A stretch of 64,000 nt of DNA from an uncultured Rikenellaceae bacterium (GCA_944325305.1 CALUZO010000013.1:1-64000), one strand, 5' to 3'. Shown: positions 7,307 to 17,067, counted from the first letter of the stretch. The notes: generated by a model from the letters alone, not told the origin. Translations and numbers: made by a program.

Positions 7307-9259
7307 CTACGCGTCTATATTCGCGTATGTGGCATGCTTTTCTATGAATTCCCTGCGTGGCGGGACGTCATCGCCCATGAGCATTGAGAATATGCGGTCT
7401 GCTTCGGCGGCGCTTTCGATGGTAACTTGTCTCAGGATGCGGTTCTTCGGGTCCATGGTTGTTTCCCAGAGTTGTTCTGCATTCATTTCGCCGAGACCTT
7501 TGTAGCGTTGTACCGAGACCCCTTTGACTCCGAACTCTTCGATAGCCGCTTCGCGCTGCTCTTCCGTCCAGCAATATTTTTGGTTCTTGCCTTTTTTTAC
7601 GAGATAGAGGGGCGGGGTAGCTATATATATATGTCCCTGTTCGATAAGCGACTTCATCTCGCGGAAGAAGAACGTAAGCATAAGTGTGGCGATGTGGCTT
7701 CCGTCCACGTCGGCATCGGTCATGATTATGGCTTTGCCGTAGCGGAGTTTTTCCATATTGAGTGCCTTGCTGTCTTCGTCGGTTCCTTTGGTCACGCCCA
7801 GTGCGAGGAACATGTTCTTGATCTCCTCGTTTTCCCACATTTTGTGTTCTTGAGCCTTCTCGACGTTGAGTATTTTACCGCGCAGAGGCATGATGGCCTG
7901 GAATTCGCGGTCGCGGCCCTGTTTGGCGGTACCGCCTGCGGAGTCTCCTTCGACGAAGAATATTTCTGCTATGTCGCGGTCGCGTGTCGAACAGTCGGCC
8001 AGTTTGCCTGGGAGCCCGGAACCTGAAAGTACGGTCTTGCGTTGCACTGCCTCGCGTGCCTTGCGGGCTGCGTGGCGTGCCGTAGCGGCGAGGATCACTT
8101 TCTCGACGATCTGTCTGGCATCTTTGGGGTGTTCTTCCAGATAGTTGGTGAGTGCCTGTGCGATGGCCTGGTCTACGGCACCTGCCACCTCGCTGTTGCC
8201 GAGTTTTGTCTTTGTCTGGCCTTCGAACTGAGGTTCTGCGACCTTTACTGAAATAATGGCGGTGAGTCCTTCGCGGAAATCTTCGCCGTTGATTTCGAAT
8301 TTGAGTTTTGCGAGCATGCCGGACTCGTCAGCGTATTTTTTCAGAGTGCGTGTGAGTGCGCGGCGGAAGCCGGTGAGGTGCGTCCCTCCCTCGATCGTAT
8401 TTATGTTGTTGACATACGAGTGGACGTTTTCGCTGTAGCTTGTGTTATACTGTATGGCGGCTTCGACAGGTATCCCCTCTTTTTCGGTATCGAGGTATAT
8501 GGTCTCTTCGATCAATGGTTCGCGTGTTGCGTCGAGGAATCTGATGAACTCCTTGAGTCCTTCTGTCGAGTAGTATTCTTCGCGCAGATATGAACCGTCT
8601 TCGTTCTTGACTCTTTTATCTGTGATGTTGAGGTGGACGCCTTTGTTCAGGAAGGCGAGTTCGCGCAGACGTGCCGAGAGTATTTCGTATTTGTATTCGG
8701 TCGTAGTGAAGATTTCGCTGTCCGGTTTAAAGGTAATGGTGGTTCCCCTGCCGTTCGATTCTCCTACGACCTGGAGGTCGCTTTGCGGAATGCCACGGCT
8801 GAAGGTCTGCTGGTATATTTTGCCATCCTTGCGTACCTCGGCCATGAGCAGTGTCGACAGTGCGTTGACGCAGGATACGCCAACACCGTGCAGACCGCCT
8901 GAAACTTTGTAGGAACCTTTGTCGAACTTACCACCTGCATGCAGTACCGTAAGGACCACTTCGAGTGCGGATTTGCCCTCTTTTTCGTGGTAGTCGACGG
9001 GAATGCCACGGCCATCGTCTTCGACAGAGATTGAATTATCCTCGTTTATTGTCACTTCGATGTGGGTGCAATATCCGGCGAGCGCTTCGTCGATGGAGTT
9101 GTCCACTACCTCGTAGACAAGGTGGTGAAGCCCTTTCTCTCCGATATCTCCGATGTACATCGCAGGCCTTTTGCGTACCGCTTCGAGACCCTCGAGCACC
9201 TGGATGCTCGATGCCGAATATTCTTCCTGTACGTTTTGATTAAGTTGTTCGTTACTCAT
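7307..9259 (-). CDS. gyrB: DNA gyrase subunit B
   Basis: 650 residues, normal length for Bacteroidota. GHKL ATPase domain at the N-terminus (EVVDNSIDEALAGYC, DDGRGIPVD, GGLHGVGVSCVNALS), transducer domain with the QTKTKLGNSEV segment (about 349-358), then the TOPRIM domain with EGDSAGG (437-443) and the metal-binding DADVDG (515-520), ending in the RYKGLGEMNAEQLWETTMDP gyrase signature. With GyrA, which is not in this window, it introduces negative supercoils using ATP. Preferred over ParE because of the overall match to the gyrase B C-terminal tail. Confidence 0.96.
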   Translation of the reverse strand: MSNEQLNQNVQEEYSASSIQVLEGLEAVRKRPAMYIGDIGEKGLHHLVYEVVDNSIDEALAGYCTHIEVTINEDNSISVEDDGRGIPVDYHEKEGKSALEVVLTVLHAGGKFDKGSYKVSGGLHGVGVSCVNALSTLLMAEVRKDGKIYQQTFSRGIPQSDLQVVGESNGRGTTITFKPDSEIFTTTEYKYEILSARLRELAFLNKGVHLNITDKRVKNEDGSYLREEYYSTEGLKEFIRFLDATREPLIEETIYLDTEKEGIPVEAAIQYNTSYSENVHSYVNNINTIEGGTHLTGFRRALTRTLKKYADESGMLAKLKFEINGEDFREGLTAIISVKVAEPQFEGQTKTKLGNSEVAGAVDQAIAQALTNYLEEHPKDARQIVEKVILAATARHAARKAREAVQRKTVLSGSGLPGKLADCSTRDRDIAEIFFVEGDSAGGTAKQGRDREFQAIMPLRGKILNVEKAQEHKMWENEEIKNMFLALGVTKGTDEDSKALNMEKLRYGKAIIMTDADVDGSHIATLMLTFFFREMKSLIEQGHIYIATPPLYLVKKGKNQKYCWTEEQREAAIEEFGVKGVSVQRYKGLGEMNAEQLWETTMDPKNRILRQVTIESAAEADRIFSMLMGDDVPPRREFIEKHATYANIDA

Positions 9260-9344
9260 TGGTATATCTTCGGTTTTTATGTTTTCCGTTGCTGATGAAT
9301 GTGTCTGTGTTAACGGCAGACAAGAGTCGTTTCCGCTCGTAAAT

Positions 9345-10091
9345 CTATTCTATACCCAGCATGGACTTTATGTCTACCTCTTCGACGCGGCCCTGCATGA
9401 AGCTCAGCGCTCGTGAAGGATAATCTTCTATGACGGCCAGATTATGGGTGGACATCACGACCGAGCATCCAGTGGCGGCTATTTCTGTGAAAAGGGCCAT
9501 TATGCCGTCGGCTGCTGCCGGATCGAGGTTGCCGGTTGGTTCATCGGCAAGAATCACTTCCGGGTTGTTCACCATGGCACGCGCTATGGCGAGGCGCTGC
9601 TGTTCGCCGCCCGAAAGCTGGAAAGGCATTTTGTACTCCTTGTTCAGGAGTCCCACCATGATGATGACCTCTTCGATGCGGCGGCGGATATCTGTTTCGT
9701 TTTTCCAGCCAGTGGCTTTCATTACGTAGTGCAAATTGGCAAATACGGTGCGGTCCATGAGCAGGTTATAGTCCTGGAATACGACGCCGAGGCGACGGCG
9801 CAGATACGGCACGTCCTTTTGTCTGAGCGAGCGCAGGTCGTATCCAGCTACATATCCCTCTCCTTCGAGAAGGGGCACCTCTCCGTACAGTGTTTTGAGA
9901 AACGTGCTTTTGCCGGAGCCGACTTTGCCAATAAGGTATACGAATTCACCGCTTCCTATTTCGACGTTAACACCCGAGAGTACGAGTTCGCAGCCGGCGA
10001 GACGGTTCTTTCCCCGGCCCGGTTTGTCCCTCCCTGCCGGCATATGATAAATCGAGGCGTCGCGCAGTTCTATTACGTTTCCTTTATCCAT
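9345..10091 (-). CDS. ftsE: cell-division ABC transporter ATP-binding protein FtsE
   Basis: 248 residues from the ATG at 10091. A longer reading from 10145 is excluded because a TAnnTTTG promoter box lies at 10115-10122, inside it. ABC ATPase motifs: Walker [10 protein letters not shown] (55-63), Q-loop VFQDYNLL, signature [14 protein letters not shown], Walker [13 protein letters not shown] and switch His STHN. The N-terminal insertion ([13 protein letters not shown]) is unusual for FtsE but seen in Bacteroidota versions. FtsE pairs with the membrane protein FtsX to control peptidoglycan hydrolases at the septum; ftsX is not adjacent here, which is common in this phylum. Confidence 0.88.
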   Translation of the reverse strand: MDKGNVIELRDASIYHMPAGRDKPGRGKNRLAGCELVLSGVNVEIGSGEFVYLIGKVGSGKSTFLKTLYGEVPLLEGEGYVAGYDLRSLRQKDVPYLRRRLGVVFQDYNLLMDRTVFANLHYVMKATGWKNETDIRRRIEEVIIMVGLLNKEYKMPFQLSGGEQQRLAIARAMVNNPEVILADEPTGNLDPAAADGIMALFTEIAATGCSVVMSTHNLAVIEDYPSRALSFMQGRVEEVDIKSMLGIE

Positions 10092-10114
10092 TTTGCGGTG
10101 AATGATTAAACATA

Positions 10115-10122
10115 CAAAGATA
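10115..10122 (-). promoter_or_regulatory. -7 box of ftsE promoter
   Basis: TATCTTTG on the minus strand, matching the Bacteroidota TAnnTTTG consensus, 23 nt before the ftsE ATG at 10091. It decides the choice of start. Confidence 0.7.
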
Positions 10123-10145
10123 GCATTTCTTTTCGTGATTTCCAT

Positions 10146-10581
10146 ATTTCATGCTCGCTGAAAATAGTGTTTTGGCAATATATTTTTGATGTATGACACG
10201 ATGGGGCCTTGTGCTTAACAGGGACGGGAAAAACGATAATTTTGCAGTATGTGAAAGCCGGTTCCCGGATGACTCCATGTCTGGTCTGTTCCGGAGCGGA
10301 GGCATGAATGGGAGTGGTTTTGAGCGTTGTCATATCGGATGGCGGTATTATATGCGTGTATATAAAGTTAGGATTATGTGGTCGCATGGTACTTTGTCGC
10401 TGAATTATATTTAACTTGCCAACTGCGGTATGGATTTATGTCAAGAACGTGGGGCAGAGAGGCGGTTCGGATGTTTTTGGGGGAGTGCTGTCGATGTATG
10501 TCTACGTCTGTTCCTGCCATATCGGCTCCGGACATGATTCAGGCTTCCACGCGACCGTAAATTTTAATTGAAGAGATTGTT
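10146..10581. other. intergenic with one possible rightward promoter
   Basis: About 430 bp between divergent ftsE and the glycosylase-like gene. A TAATTTTG box (10237-10244, plus strand) fits TAnnTTTG, but it lies 338 bp before the next start, and the short open frames after it have no recognisable content. Confidence 0.35.
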
Positions 10582-11166
10582 ATGGAAAATTCGGACATAG
10601 AGATGCATCCTCTTGCGCCTTTTTTGCCGGAGAGGGCGCGATTGCTGATGTTGGGGAGTTTCCCTCCGCCACGGGCGAGATGGTCGATGGAATTTTTTTA
10701 TCCCAATTTGCAGAACGACATGTGGCGTATATTCGGGTTGGTGTTTTTCGGGGACAGGGACCATTTCGTGATCTCCGGCGGTAAAATGTTCGATAGAGCG
10801 AGGATAGAGGCATTCCTCGAGCAGAGAGGTATAGCTCTGAGCGATACGGCCCGTTCTGTTATACGTCACAGAGGGAATGCAGCGGATAAATTTCTCGAGA
10901 TAGCCGAACAGGCCGATATTGCAGCCATGCTTGCCGTGATGCCCGATTGCCGCACGGTAGCTACAACGGGAGACAAGGCGTCGCAAACGCTTGCCGCGAT
11001 CACCTCCTCCGTACAGCCCAAAGTGGGGTGTTATGAGGAGTTCGAGTATGCGGGACGTGTCGTGCGGCATTATCGTATGCCGTCTTCTTCACGGGCCTAT
11101 CCCAAACCGATTGCCGAAAAGGCGGAAATCTATGCGGCTATGTTTCGTGAGACGGGATTGCTTTAG
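10582..11166 (+). CDS. uracil-DNA glycosylase superfamily protein
   Basis: 194 residues. The N-terminus RARLLMLGSFPPPRARWSMEFFYPNLQNDMWRIFGLVF contains the G-S-F-P motif-1 position of the UDG superfamily (compare GQDPY in UNG and GxNPG in MUG), followed by the conserved F-Y-P-N-x-x-N-x-[MF]-W segment of the Bacteroidales group. SSSRAYPKPIAEKAEIYAAMF near the C-terminus sits where the second DNA-contacting loop occurs (SxS...). It probably removes damaged or mismatched bases, but the base specificity is unknown. The usual catalytic Asp of motif 1 is not obvious, so a MUG-like mechanism using Asn, or loss of activity, is possible. Confidence 0.7.
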   Translation: MENSDIEMHPLAPFLPERARLLMLGSFPPPRARWSMEFFYPNLQNDMWRIFGLVFFGDRDHFVISGGKMFDRARIEAFLEQRGIALSDTARSVIRHRGNAADKFLEIAEQADIAAMLAVMPDCRTVATTGDKASQTLAAITSSVQPKVGCYEEFEYAGRVVRHYRMPSSSRAYPKPIAEKAEIYAAMFRETGLL

Positions 11167-11445
11167 TGGCTTATTATTCCGAATGGATTGTGCAGATGAG
11201 GCCGTGCCCAACCGCAATCGTTGCAGATAGGTTCTCTTGCAGATGTCTACGCTTGTCTGTTTTTTTATGCGACCGTTTTGGCGTTAATGCATTCCCTTGC
11301 GAGAGCATTGCGAAGGTTCGGTTCCGGGAATGATGCGTATGTAAGAGTAAAAACATATTGCCGAATCCGGTCGGAATCCGAGGCTCATATCCTGTAAATA
11401 TCGGTTAAAATCGGAATTGTGTATCATAATATGGTTCGTAATCTT

Positions 11446-11453
11446 TACCTTTG
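11446..11453 (+). promoter_or_regulatory. -7 box of rnr promoter
   Basis: TACCTTTG, 21 nt upstream of the rnr ATG at 11475, in the 308-bp gap after the glycosylase-like gene. The rest of that gap shows nothing recognisable. Confidence 0.7.
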
Positions 11454-11474
11454 AATAAAATATAAAAGAGACCT

Positions 11475-13778
11475 ATGGCAAAGAAGAGAAAGATAAACAA
11501 GAATAAGGCATCCGAGGCGCCGCGCAGACACGGCAAGGCTATGGATCGCAGTGCCGTGATAGCGGAACTTTTCAGGTTGTTTCCGACCAGGCGATATACT
11601 GTAAAAGGTCTTGCGGCCGCAAGTGGCGGAGCAGATACCGAGGGTCGTCATGCGACAGCCCAGATTGTGGAGCAGATGCTCGAACAGGGGGTAATACAGT
11701 CTGTCGGATCCGGCAAATACCGTCTTGCTCCGGCCGAACGTAAAACAATGGAGGGTATTGTCGATATGCTTGCCAGCGGCTCGGCATACATCAAGGTCGA
11801 CGGCCAGCAGAGGGATATATTCGTGAATGCCCGCAATGCCGGTCATGCCATGAACGGCGACCGTGTGAAGTTCATAATCAACCGTGTGGGCAAAGGCGGT
11901 GCGCCCGAAGGCGAAATCGTGGAGATCGTGGAGCGCAGCACGAAAAATTATGTGGGCGTGATAGAGATCGAGGAGGGTAAGAGCTACGGATTCGTGAAGG
12001 TCGATTCGCGTAAGGTTCCAATGGACATTTTCGTACATCTGAAAGAGGGGCAGACGGTCCACAATAACGAGAAAGTACTCGTTAGGGTAATCGACTGGGC
12101 CGAGGGAAGCAAAAGTCCGGTCGGGGAGATCGTTGACGTGTTCGGCATGACGGGCGACAACAATGCCGAAATGCATGCGATTCTTGCCGAATACGATCTT
12201 CCTTATCAGTTCGATCAGTCGGTGGAAGAGGCTGCAGAAAAGATTCCTGGCGAGATAACGAAGCAGGACTATGCCGAACGCAGAGACATGCGCAACATAA
12301 CGACATTCACGATAGACCCGGCCGATGCCAAGGATTTCGACGATGCGCTCTCGATACGCAAGCTGTCGAACGGATCATGGGAAGTTGGGGTCCATATTGC
12401 CGATGTGACCCATTACGTCCATCCCGGGAGCGTCGTCGACATCGAGGCAGAGGATCGTGCAACGTCGGTTTATCTGGTGGACCGTACGGTGCCGATGCTC
12501 CCCGAGAGACTCTCGAACGAACTGTGCTCGCTGCGGCCAGATGAGGAGAAACTCACATTTTCGGCAGTTTTCGAAATGGACGACGAGGCGAATATACAGC
12601 AGCAATGGCTTGGTCGGACGGTCACTCTTTCGAACCGTCGGTTCACGTACGAAGAGGCTCAGAAAATAATAGAGGGAGGGGACGGCGATTTCAAGGAAGA
12701 GATATTGACCCTCAATCGTCTTGCACAAACGATGCGTGCGCGTCGTTTCAAAGAGGGGGCGATAACGTTCGAGCGCGAAGAGGCCAAGTTCGACCTCGAT
12801 GAAAAAGGCAAGCCCCTGGGTGTTTATTTCAAAGTGATGAAGGAGTCGAACCAGTTGGTCGAAGAATTCATGCTGTTGGCAAACAGACGTGTTGCGGAAT
12901 TCGTGGGCAAGAAGCGTGGTGCCGGGGCTAATGCGGAACGTACGTTCGTTTATCGTGTGCACGACGATCCGGATCCTGCAAAACTGGCTGATTTCAAGAG
13001 TTTCATCCTGCGTTTCGGCTATGATTTCAAGGCCGAGGGCGGGAAGCAGATTGCCAAAGAGATGAACCGCCTTATGGTCAAGATAAGGGGGAAAAGCGAG
13101 GAAAACGTGGTTTCGACTCTTGCCATACGCACCATGGCCAAGGCTTACTACTCGACCGATAACATAGGTCACTACGGGTTGGCATTCAAGTATTACACTC
13201 ATTTTACATCGCCCATACGACGTTATCCCGACATGATGGTGCACAGGCTTCTGGCCAATTACCTTGCCGGCGGCAAGTCGGCCGACAGGCAGACATACGA
13301 AGCGAAGTGCGAACATTCGTCGGAGATGGAGGTTAGGGCGGCGGAGGCCGAACGTGCATCGGTCAAGTATAAAATGGTCGAATTCATGCTCGACAAGCTG
13401 GGGAAGGAGTTCGAAGGACATATATCGGGAATAACCGAATGGGGAATATATGTTGAGCTGAACGATACCCATATCGAGGGAATGGCCTCGTTGCGCGACA
13501 TGCATGACGATGTGTACGCTTTCAATGAAAAAGACTACGCTGCTGTTGGCAGTCGTACCGGCAGGCGTTTCACTCTCGGCGATGCTGTGCGGATAAAGGT
13601 GCTGCGTGCCGATCTCTCCCGTAAACAGCTCGATTTCGTGATAACGGCCTCGATCGACTTTAAGACAGGAGAGGTAGTGCCGGTGGAGCAACCTTCACTT
13701 GAGGAATACCGTCCCGAGTACCGTAATGCCGATGCCCGCCGGAAAGACAAAAAAGGCCGCCGTGCAGCAAAGAAATAG
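11475..13778 (+). CDS. rnr: ribonuclease R
   Basis: 767 residues. Lys-rich N-terminus, winged-helix (RYTVKGLAAASGG), two cold-shock domains (about 85-225), the RNB catalytic domain with DPADAKDFDDALSI (about 280-293, supplying the Mg-binding aspartates) and HIADVTHYV, then an S1 domain (GHISGITEWGIYVEL near 645) and a basic tail (RKDKKGRRAAKK). It is a processive 3'-5' exoribonuclease that degrades structured RNA, including tmRNA-linked non-stop mRNA; smpB is also in this window. The presence of the HTH and basic tail favours RNase R over RNase II. It is separated from convergent miaB by a cluster of palindromes. Confidence 0.95.
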   Translation: MAKKRKINKNKASEAPRRHGKAMDRSAVIAELFRLFPTRRYTVKGLAAASGGADTEGRHATAQIVEQMLEQGVIQSVGSGKYRLAPAERKTMEGIVDMLASGSAYIKVDGQQRDIFVNARNAGHAMNGDRVKFIINRVGKGGAPEGEIVEIVERSTKNYVGVIEIEEGKSYGFVKVDSRKVPMDIFVHLKEGQTVHNNEKVLVRVIDWAEGSKSPVGEIVDVFGMTGDNNAEMHAILAEYDLPYQFDQSVEEAAEKIPGEITKQDYAERRDMRNITTFTIDPADAKDFDDALSIRKLSNGSWEVGVHIADVTHYVHPGSVVDIEAEDRATSVYLVDRTVPMLPERLSNELCSLRPDEEKLTFSAVFEMDDEANIQQQWLGRTVTLSNRRFTYEEAQKIIEGGDGDFKEEILTLNRLAQTMRARRFKEGAITFEREEAKFDLDEKGKPLGVYFKVMKESNQLVEEFMLLANRRVAEFVGKKRGAGANAERTFVYRVHDDPDPAKLADFKSFILRFGYDFKAEGGKQIAKEMNRLMVKIRGKSEENVVSTLAIRTMAKAYYSTDNIGHYGLAFKYYTHFTSPIRRYPDMMVHRLLANYLAGGKSADRQTYEAKCEHSSEMEVRAAEAERASVKYKMVEFMLDKLGKEFEGHISGITEWGIYVELNDTHIEGMASLRDMHDDVYAFNEKDYAAVGSRTGRRFTLGDAVRIKVLRADLSRKQLDFVITASIDFKTGEVVPVEQPSLEEYRPEYRNADARRKDKKGRRAAKK

Positions 13779-13797
13779 ACCACGACAAAATTGTACC

Positions 13798-13965
13798 GTT
13801 CTCTTTTGCAAAAGAGAACCAGAAATCTTCGGAGATACTGCGTATCTCTTGATTTCTCAACAAGTTGAACGGGAGAGCCCATTTCGGGCTCTCCCGTTCA
13901 ACTTGTAAAGTAGCAGGAAACGAAGTTTCCAAAAAAGTTCTTTGGTTCTTTCTTACAAGAAAGAA
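13798..13965. repeat. nest of five palindromes between convergent rnr and miaB
   Basis: Successive inverted repeats: 13798-13819 (perfect 22-nt palindrome), 13821-13857 (7-bp outer and 6-bp inner stems), 13861-13880 with 13886-13905 (perfect 20-bp stem, 5-nt loop), 13916-13930 (6-bp stem, 3-nt loop) and 13946-13965 (9-bp stem, 2-nt spacer). The large central stem can end transcription from both sides. The regular chain of palindromes looks like a dispersed repeat mosaic rather than a simple terminator. Confidence 0.85.
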
Positions 13966-13998
13966 TAGTAATAATTTATGCTGTGGTCTGGTTTCTTG

Positions 13999-15342
13999 TT
14001 AAACGGGACGGCCCATTAATGTAGCGGACGAGCAGTCGGTTATTTCGATGGTCAGGTAGTCGCCCGGTTTGTAGCTGCCGCGGTCGAAAACAACCACCTT
14101 GTTCTGACCCGTACGGCCGAATAACTGTTCGCTGCTGCGTTTCGACTCCCCTTCGACCAGCACCTCGAAGCGTTTGCCTACATCGCGACGGTTGCTTTCG
14201 AGCGAGAGTTCGTTCTGGAGCGCTATGATCTCGTTGAGGCGCTGCGTCTTCACATCTTCCGGGATGTCGTCGTCCATCGTGCGTTCGGCCTGCGTGCCCG
14301 GACGTTCGGAATATTTGAACATGAATGCAAAATCGTATCCGACCTCGCGCATGAGCGAAAGCGTAGCAGCGTGATCCTCGGGTGTCTCTCCGCAGAATCC
14401 GGCTATGAGATCGGTAGTGATGGCGCATTCGGGCATATGGCGTCTGATGGCCGCCACCCGATCGAGATACCATTCGCGTGTGTATTTGCGGTTCATTTGT
14501 TCTAACATGCGGGTGCTTCCGCTTTGTGCCGGCAGGTGGATGTGTTTGCATATATTAGGTGTGGCAGCCATCACTTCCAGAACCCGGTCGCTTATATCTT
14601 TCGGGTGTGGCGTGGCAAACCTGACACGCAACAGAGGGTTGATGTCTGCTACCATTTCAAGCAGATCGGCGAATCCTTTGCCGTTCCATGAGTAGGAGTT
14701 GACGTTCTGACCCAGGAGTGTGACCTCGCGGTATCCCGCATCGAAAAGCTCGCGGGCTTCACGCACTATGGTTTGCGGGTCGCGGCTGCGTTCGCGTCCC
14801 CGGGTATAGGGAACCACGCAATAGGTGCAGTAGTTGTTGCATCCTCTCATGATGGCGATGAACGCGCTGACGCCGTTTTTGTCGAGGCGTACGGGCGACA
14901 CATCCGCGTATGTCTCTTCGGTCGAGAGCATCACGTTTACACCGCGCGTTCCGCTTGCGGCATCTTTTGCGAGTTTCGACAGGTCACGGTACGAATCCGG
15001 TCCGGCCACTATGTCGACTATCTGCTCTTGTTCCATAAGACTCTCCCGAAGTCGCTCGGCCATACAGCCGATTACTCCTATCAGAAGCCCCGGTTTGGCT
15101 CTCTTGTAACGTTTGAATTCCTTGAGCCGTCCCCAGATGCGTTGTTCGGCGTTGTCGCGTATGGAGCAGGTGTTGATCAGGATTACGTCGGCTTCTCCAA
15201 TGTCTTCAGTGTAGAAATAGCCGTCGGCCTGCATTAGCGAGACCACGATTTCGCTATCGCCGACGTTCATCTGGCAGCCGTAAGTTTCGATATAAAGTTT
15301 GCGTCCATTGCCTGTGGCTGGTCGCAGATTGTTCAGTCCCAT
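13999..15342 (-). CDS. miaB: tRNA-2-methylthio-N6-dimethylallyladenosine synthase
   Basis: 447 residues from ATG 15342, four nt after a TATCTTTG box; a start six codons earlier would overlap that box. UPF0004 domain with three Fe-S Cys (C23 in TYGCQMN, C59 in NTCSIR, C93 in GCMAER), radical-SAM motif CNNYCTYC (C168, C172, C175) in IMRGCNNYCTYCVVP, then a C-terminal TRAM domain. It adds the methylthio group to i6A37 in tRNAs reading UNN codons, using two [4Fe-4S] clusters and SAM. The YGCQMN and VVPYTRGRERSR signatures favour MiaB over RimO or MtaB. It is divergent from metK, which makes its SAM cofactor. Confidence 0.94.
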   Translation of the reverse strand: MGLNNLRPATGNGRKLYIETYGCQMNVGDSEIVVSLMQADGYFYTEDIGEADVILINTCSIRDNAEQRIWGRLKEFKRYKRAKPGLLIGVIGCMAERLRESLMEQEQIVDIVAGPDSYRDLSKLAKDAASGTRGVNVMLSTEETYADVSPVRLDKNGVSAFIAIMRGCNNYCTYCVVPYTRGRERSRDPQTIVREARELFDAGYREVTLLGQNVNSYSWNGKGFADLLEMVADINPLLRVRFATPHPKDISDRVLEVMAATPNICKHIHLPAQSGSTRMLEQMNRKYTREWYLDRVAAIRRHMPECAITTDLIAGFCGETPEDHAATLSLMREVGYDFAFMFKYSERPGTQAERTMDDDIPEDVKTQRLNEIIALQNELSLESNRRDVGKRFEVLVEGESKRSSEQLFGRTGQNKVVVFDRGSYKPGDYLTIEITDCSSATLMGRPV

Positions 15343-15346
15343 ACCG

Positions 15347-15354
15347 CAAAGATA
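15347..15354 (-). promoter_or_regulatory. -7 box of miaB promoter (near-leaderless)
   Basis: TATCTTTG on the minus strand with only four bases (CGGT) between the box and the miaB ATG. Transcription from this box would begin at or next to the start codon. Confidence 0.65.
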
Positions 15355-15597
15355 GTGCAAGCTGCAAGCAAAGTCAAGCCTTGGAGGACTTTATGGTGCC
15401 GTGAGCGTAAATATTTTACTGCATGCACCAATCGAGCCTTGGCGAATGATTGTGACGCTATGCGGAGATGGAACATTACGGTGCAACTTTAATCGGATGT
15501 TGTGGCTAAGAGCGTCTGGTTTAGACGGTTTGCTCTTGTGAAACCTTCGAAAATTAAAATAACAGGGCCCGTATACGATAATAATGGAAAAATACGT

Positions 15598-15749
15598 TAC
15601 CTTTGTGCCGTTCTTTTTGGAACATGTGGAAAGATTTGGTTGATTGCTACCACGTAAAAAAATTGCTAAAACAGCATTCTTTTTTCTCTTAGCTTTTTGA
15701 TTCCCAACCGCTTTCCATTTTAAAATGTTTAATTCAAACTATTTTTAAA
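15598..15749 (+). promoter_or_regulatory. metK promoter and long 5' leader
   Basis: TACCTTTG at 15598-15605 fits TAnnTTTG and leaves a leader of about 140 nt before the metK ATG. The leader has a short hairpin TGCT/AGCA (15664-15676) followed by TTCTTTTTTCTCTT, which resembles a weak attenuator. The bases needed for SAM-I or SAM-II riboswitch cores were looked for and not found. The 390-bp gap between miaB and metK has no gene. Confidence 0.5.
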
Positions 15750-17009
15750 ATGGGATTTTTATTTACATCGGAGTCTGTGTCGGAGGGGCACCCCGATAAA
15801 GTTTCAGACCAGATTTCAGACGCTATTCTCGATGAATTCCTCCGCCGCGACCCGGAATCGAAGGTCGCCTGCGAAACTCTCTGCACGACCGGGCTTGTGG
15901 TCGTTGCCGGAGAGGTGCGCTCGAACGCTTATGTCGATATCCAGTCGACAGTGCGCCGTGTAATCCGCAAGATAGGATACACGAAAAGCGAGTATCAGTT
16001 CGATGCCGAATCGTGCGGGGTTTTGTCGGCCATACACGAGCAGTCGGCAGACATCAATCAGGGAGTTGTCCGCGAAAAAGCGGCAGAACAGGGTGCAGGT
16101 GACCAGGGCATAATGTTCGGTTATGCATGCAACGAAACTCGCGAATACATGCCGGCGACGCTCATCCTTTCGCATGTCATACTGAAAGAGTTGGCTGCTA
16201 TCCGCCGTGAGGGAAAGGTTATGACATATCTGCGACCCGACTCGAAAAGCCAGGTCACGATGGAATACGGCGACGACGGGTGCCCGAAGAGGGTGCATAC
16301 GATAGTGGTTTCGACCCAGCACGACGACTTTGACTCCGAAGAGAATATGGGCAGAAAGATAAAGGACGATGTGCGTAATATCCTTATTCCCCGCGTGAAA
16401 GCACGTCTCGAGAGGGCTCATGACAAACTCGCCGATCTTATAGGTGACGATTACATTCTGCACGTCAATCCGACAGGGAAATTCGTGATCGGTGGTCCCC
16501 ACGGGGATACCGGCCTGACGGGACGCAAGATCATTGTGGATACCTACGGTGGCCGCGGTGCTCATGGCGGCGGAGCGTTCTCGGGCAAGGACAGCTCGAA
16601 AGTGGACCGCAGTGCGGCATACGCGGCACGTCACATAGCCAAGAATATGGTTGCCGCGGGTATTGCGGACCAGGTTCTTGTGCAGTTGTCCTATGCGATC
16701 GGCATTGCCGAGCCGCTGAGCGTATATGTAGATACATATTGTACATCGCATGTAGCTATGAATGATGGGGAGATCGCCCGAAAGATAGCCGGGATGTTCG
16801 ATCTGCGTCCGGCCAAGATAGTCGCACGGTTCGGACTGAAAAACCCGATCTTCGAGGCCACTGCTTCTTATGGCCATTTCGGTAACCGTCCGTTTACCCG
16901 TAAGGAAACATTCGTCGTGCGCGGTAAAGAGGTAGAGAAAGAGGTCGAATTCTTCGGATGGGAAAAACTTGACGAGGTGGAAAGATTGAAGAAAGCATTC
17001 AAATTATAG
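15750..17009 (+). CDS. metK: S-adenosylmethionine synthase
   Basis: 419 residues. N-terminal [25 protein letters not shown] with the catalytic His and Mg ligands, the active-site hexapeptide region [13 protein letters not shown]-loop [31 protein letters not shown], and C-terminal GHFG. It makes S-adenosylmethionine from methionine and ATP in the cytoplasm. It is longer than the E. coli enzyme (384), mostly through an insertion around 178-200 ([13 protein letters not shown]) and a longer C-terminus, both usual for Bacteroidota. It is followed by its own terminator. Confidence 0.97.
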   Translation: MGFLFTSESVSEGHPDKVSDQISDAILDEFLRRDPESKVACETLCTTGLVVVAGEVRSNAYVDIQSTVRRVIRKIGYTKSEYQFDAESCGVLSAIHEQSADINQGVVREKAAEQGAGDQGIMFGYACNETREYMPATLILSHVILKELAAIRREGKVMTYLRPDSKSQVTMEYGDDGCPKRVHTIVVSTQHDDFDSEENMGRKIKDDVRNILIPRVKARLERAHDKLADLIGDDYILHVNPTGKFVIGGPHGDTGLTGRKIIVDTYGGRGAHGGGAFSGKDSSKVDRSAAYAARHIAKNMVAAGIADQVLVQLSYAIGIAEPLSVYVDTYCTSHVAMNDGEIARKIAGMFDLRPAKIVARFGLKNPIFEATASYGHFGNRPFTRKETFVVRGKEVEKEVEFFGWEKLDEVERLKKAFKL

Positions 17010-17044
17010 ACATAACATTCTCGATAAAATATTAACAAATGATA

Positions 17045-17067
17045 AAACCCGGCATTATGCCGGGTTT
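17045..17067 (+). terminator. terminator after metK
   Basis: Nine-base stem AAACCCGGC/GCCGGGTTT with an ATTAT loop, 36 bases past the metK stop; weak T content follows (GATTCTT). Confidence 0.75.

Noticed and set aside
10193..10560. Short open frames after the TAATTTTG box between ftsE and the glycosylase-like gene
   Set aside because: No recognisable domain, no ribosome binding site, and several mutually overlapping frames of similar length.
15606..15749. SAM riboswitch (SAM-I or SAM-II) in the metK leader
   Set aside because: The GCTAAAA string near 15665 recalls SAM-II, but the accompanying stem and conserved bases are missing; it is better explained as part of a small hairpin.
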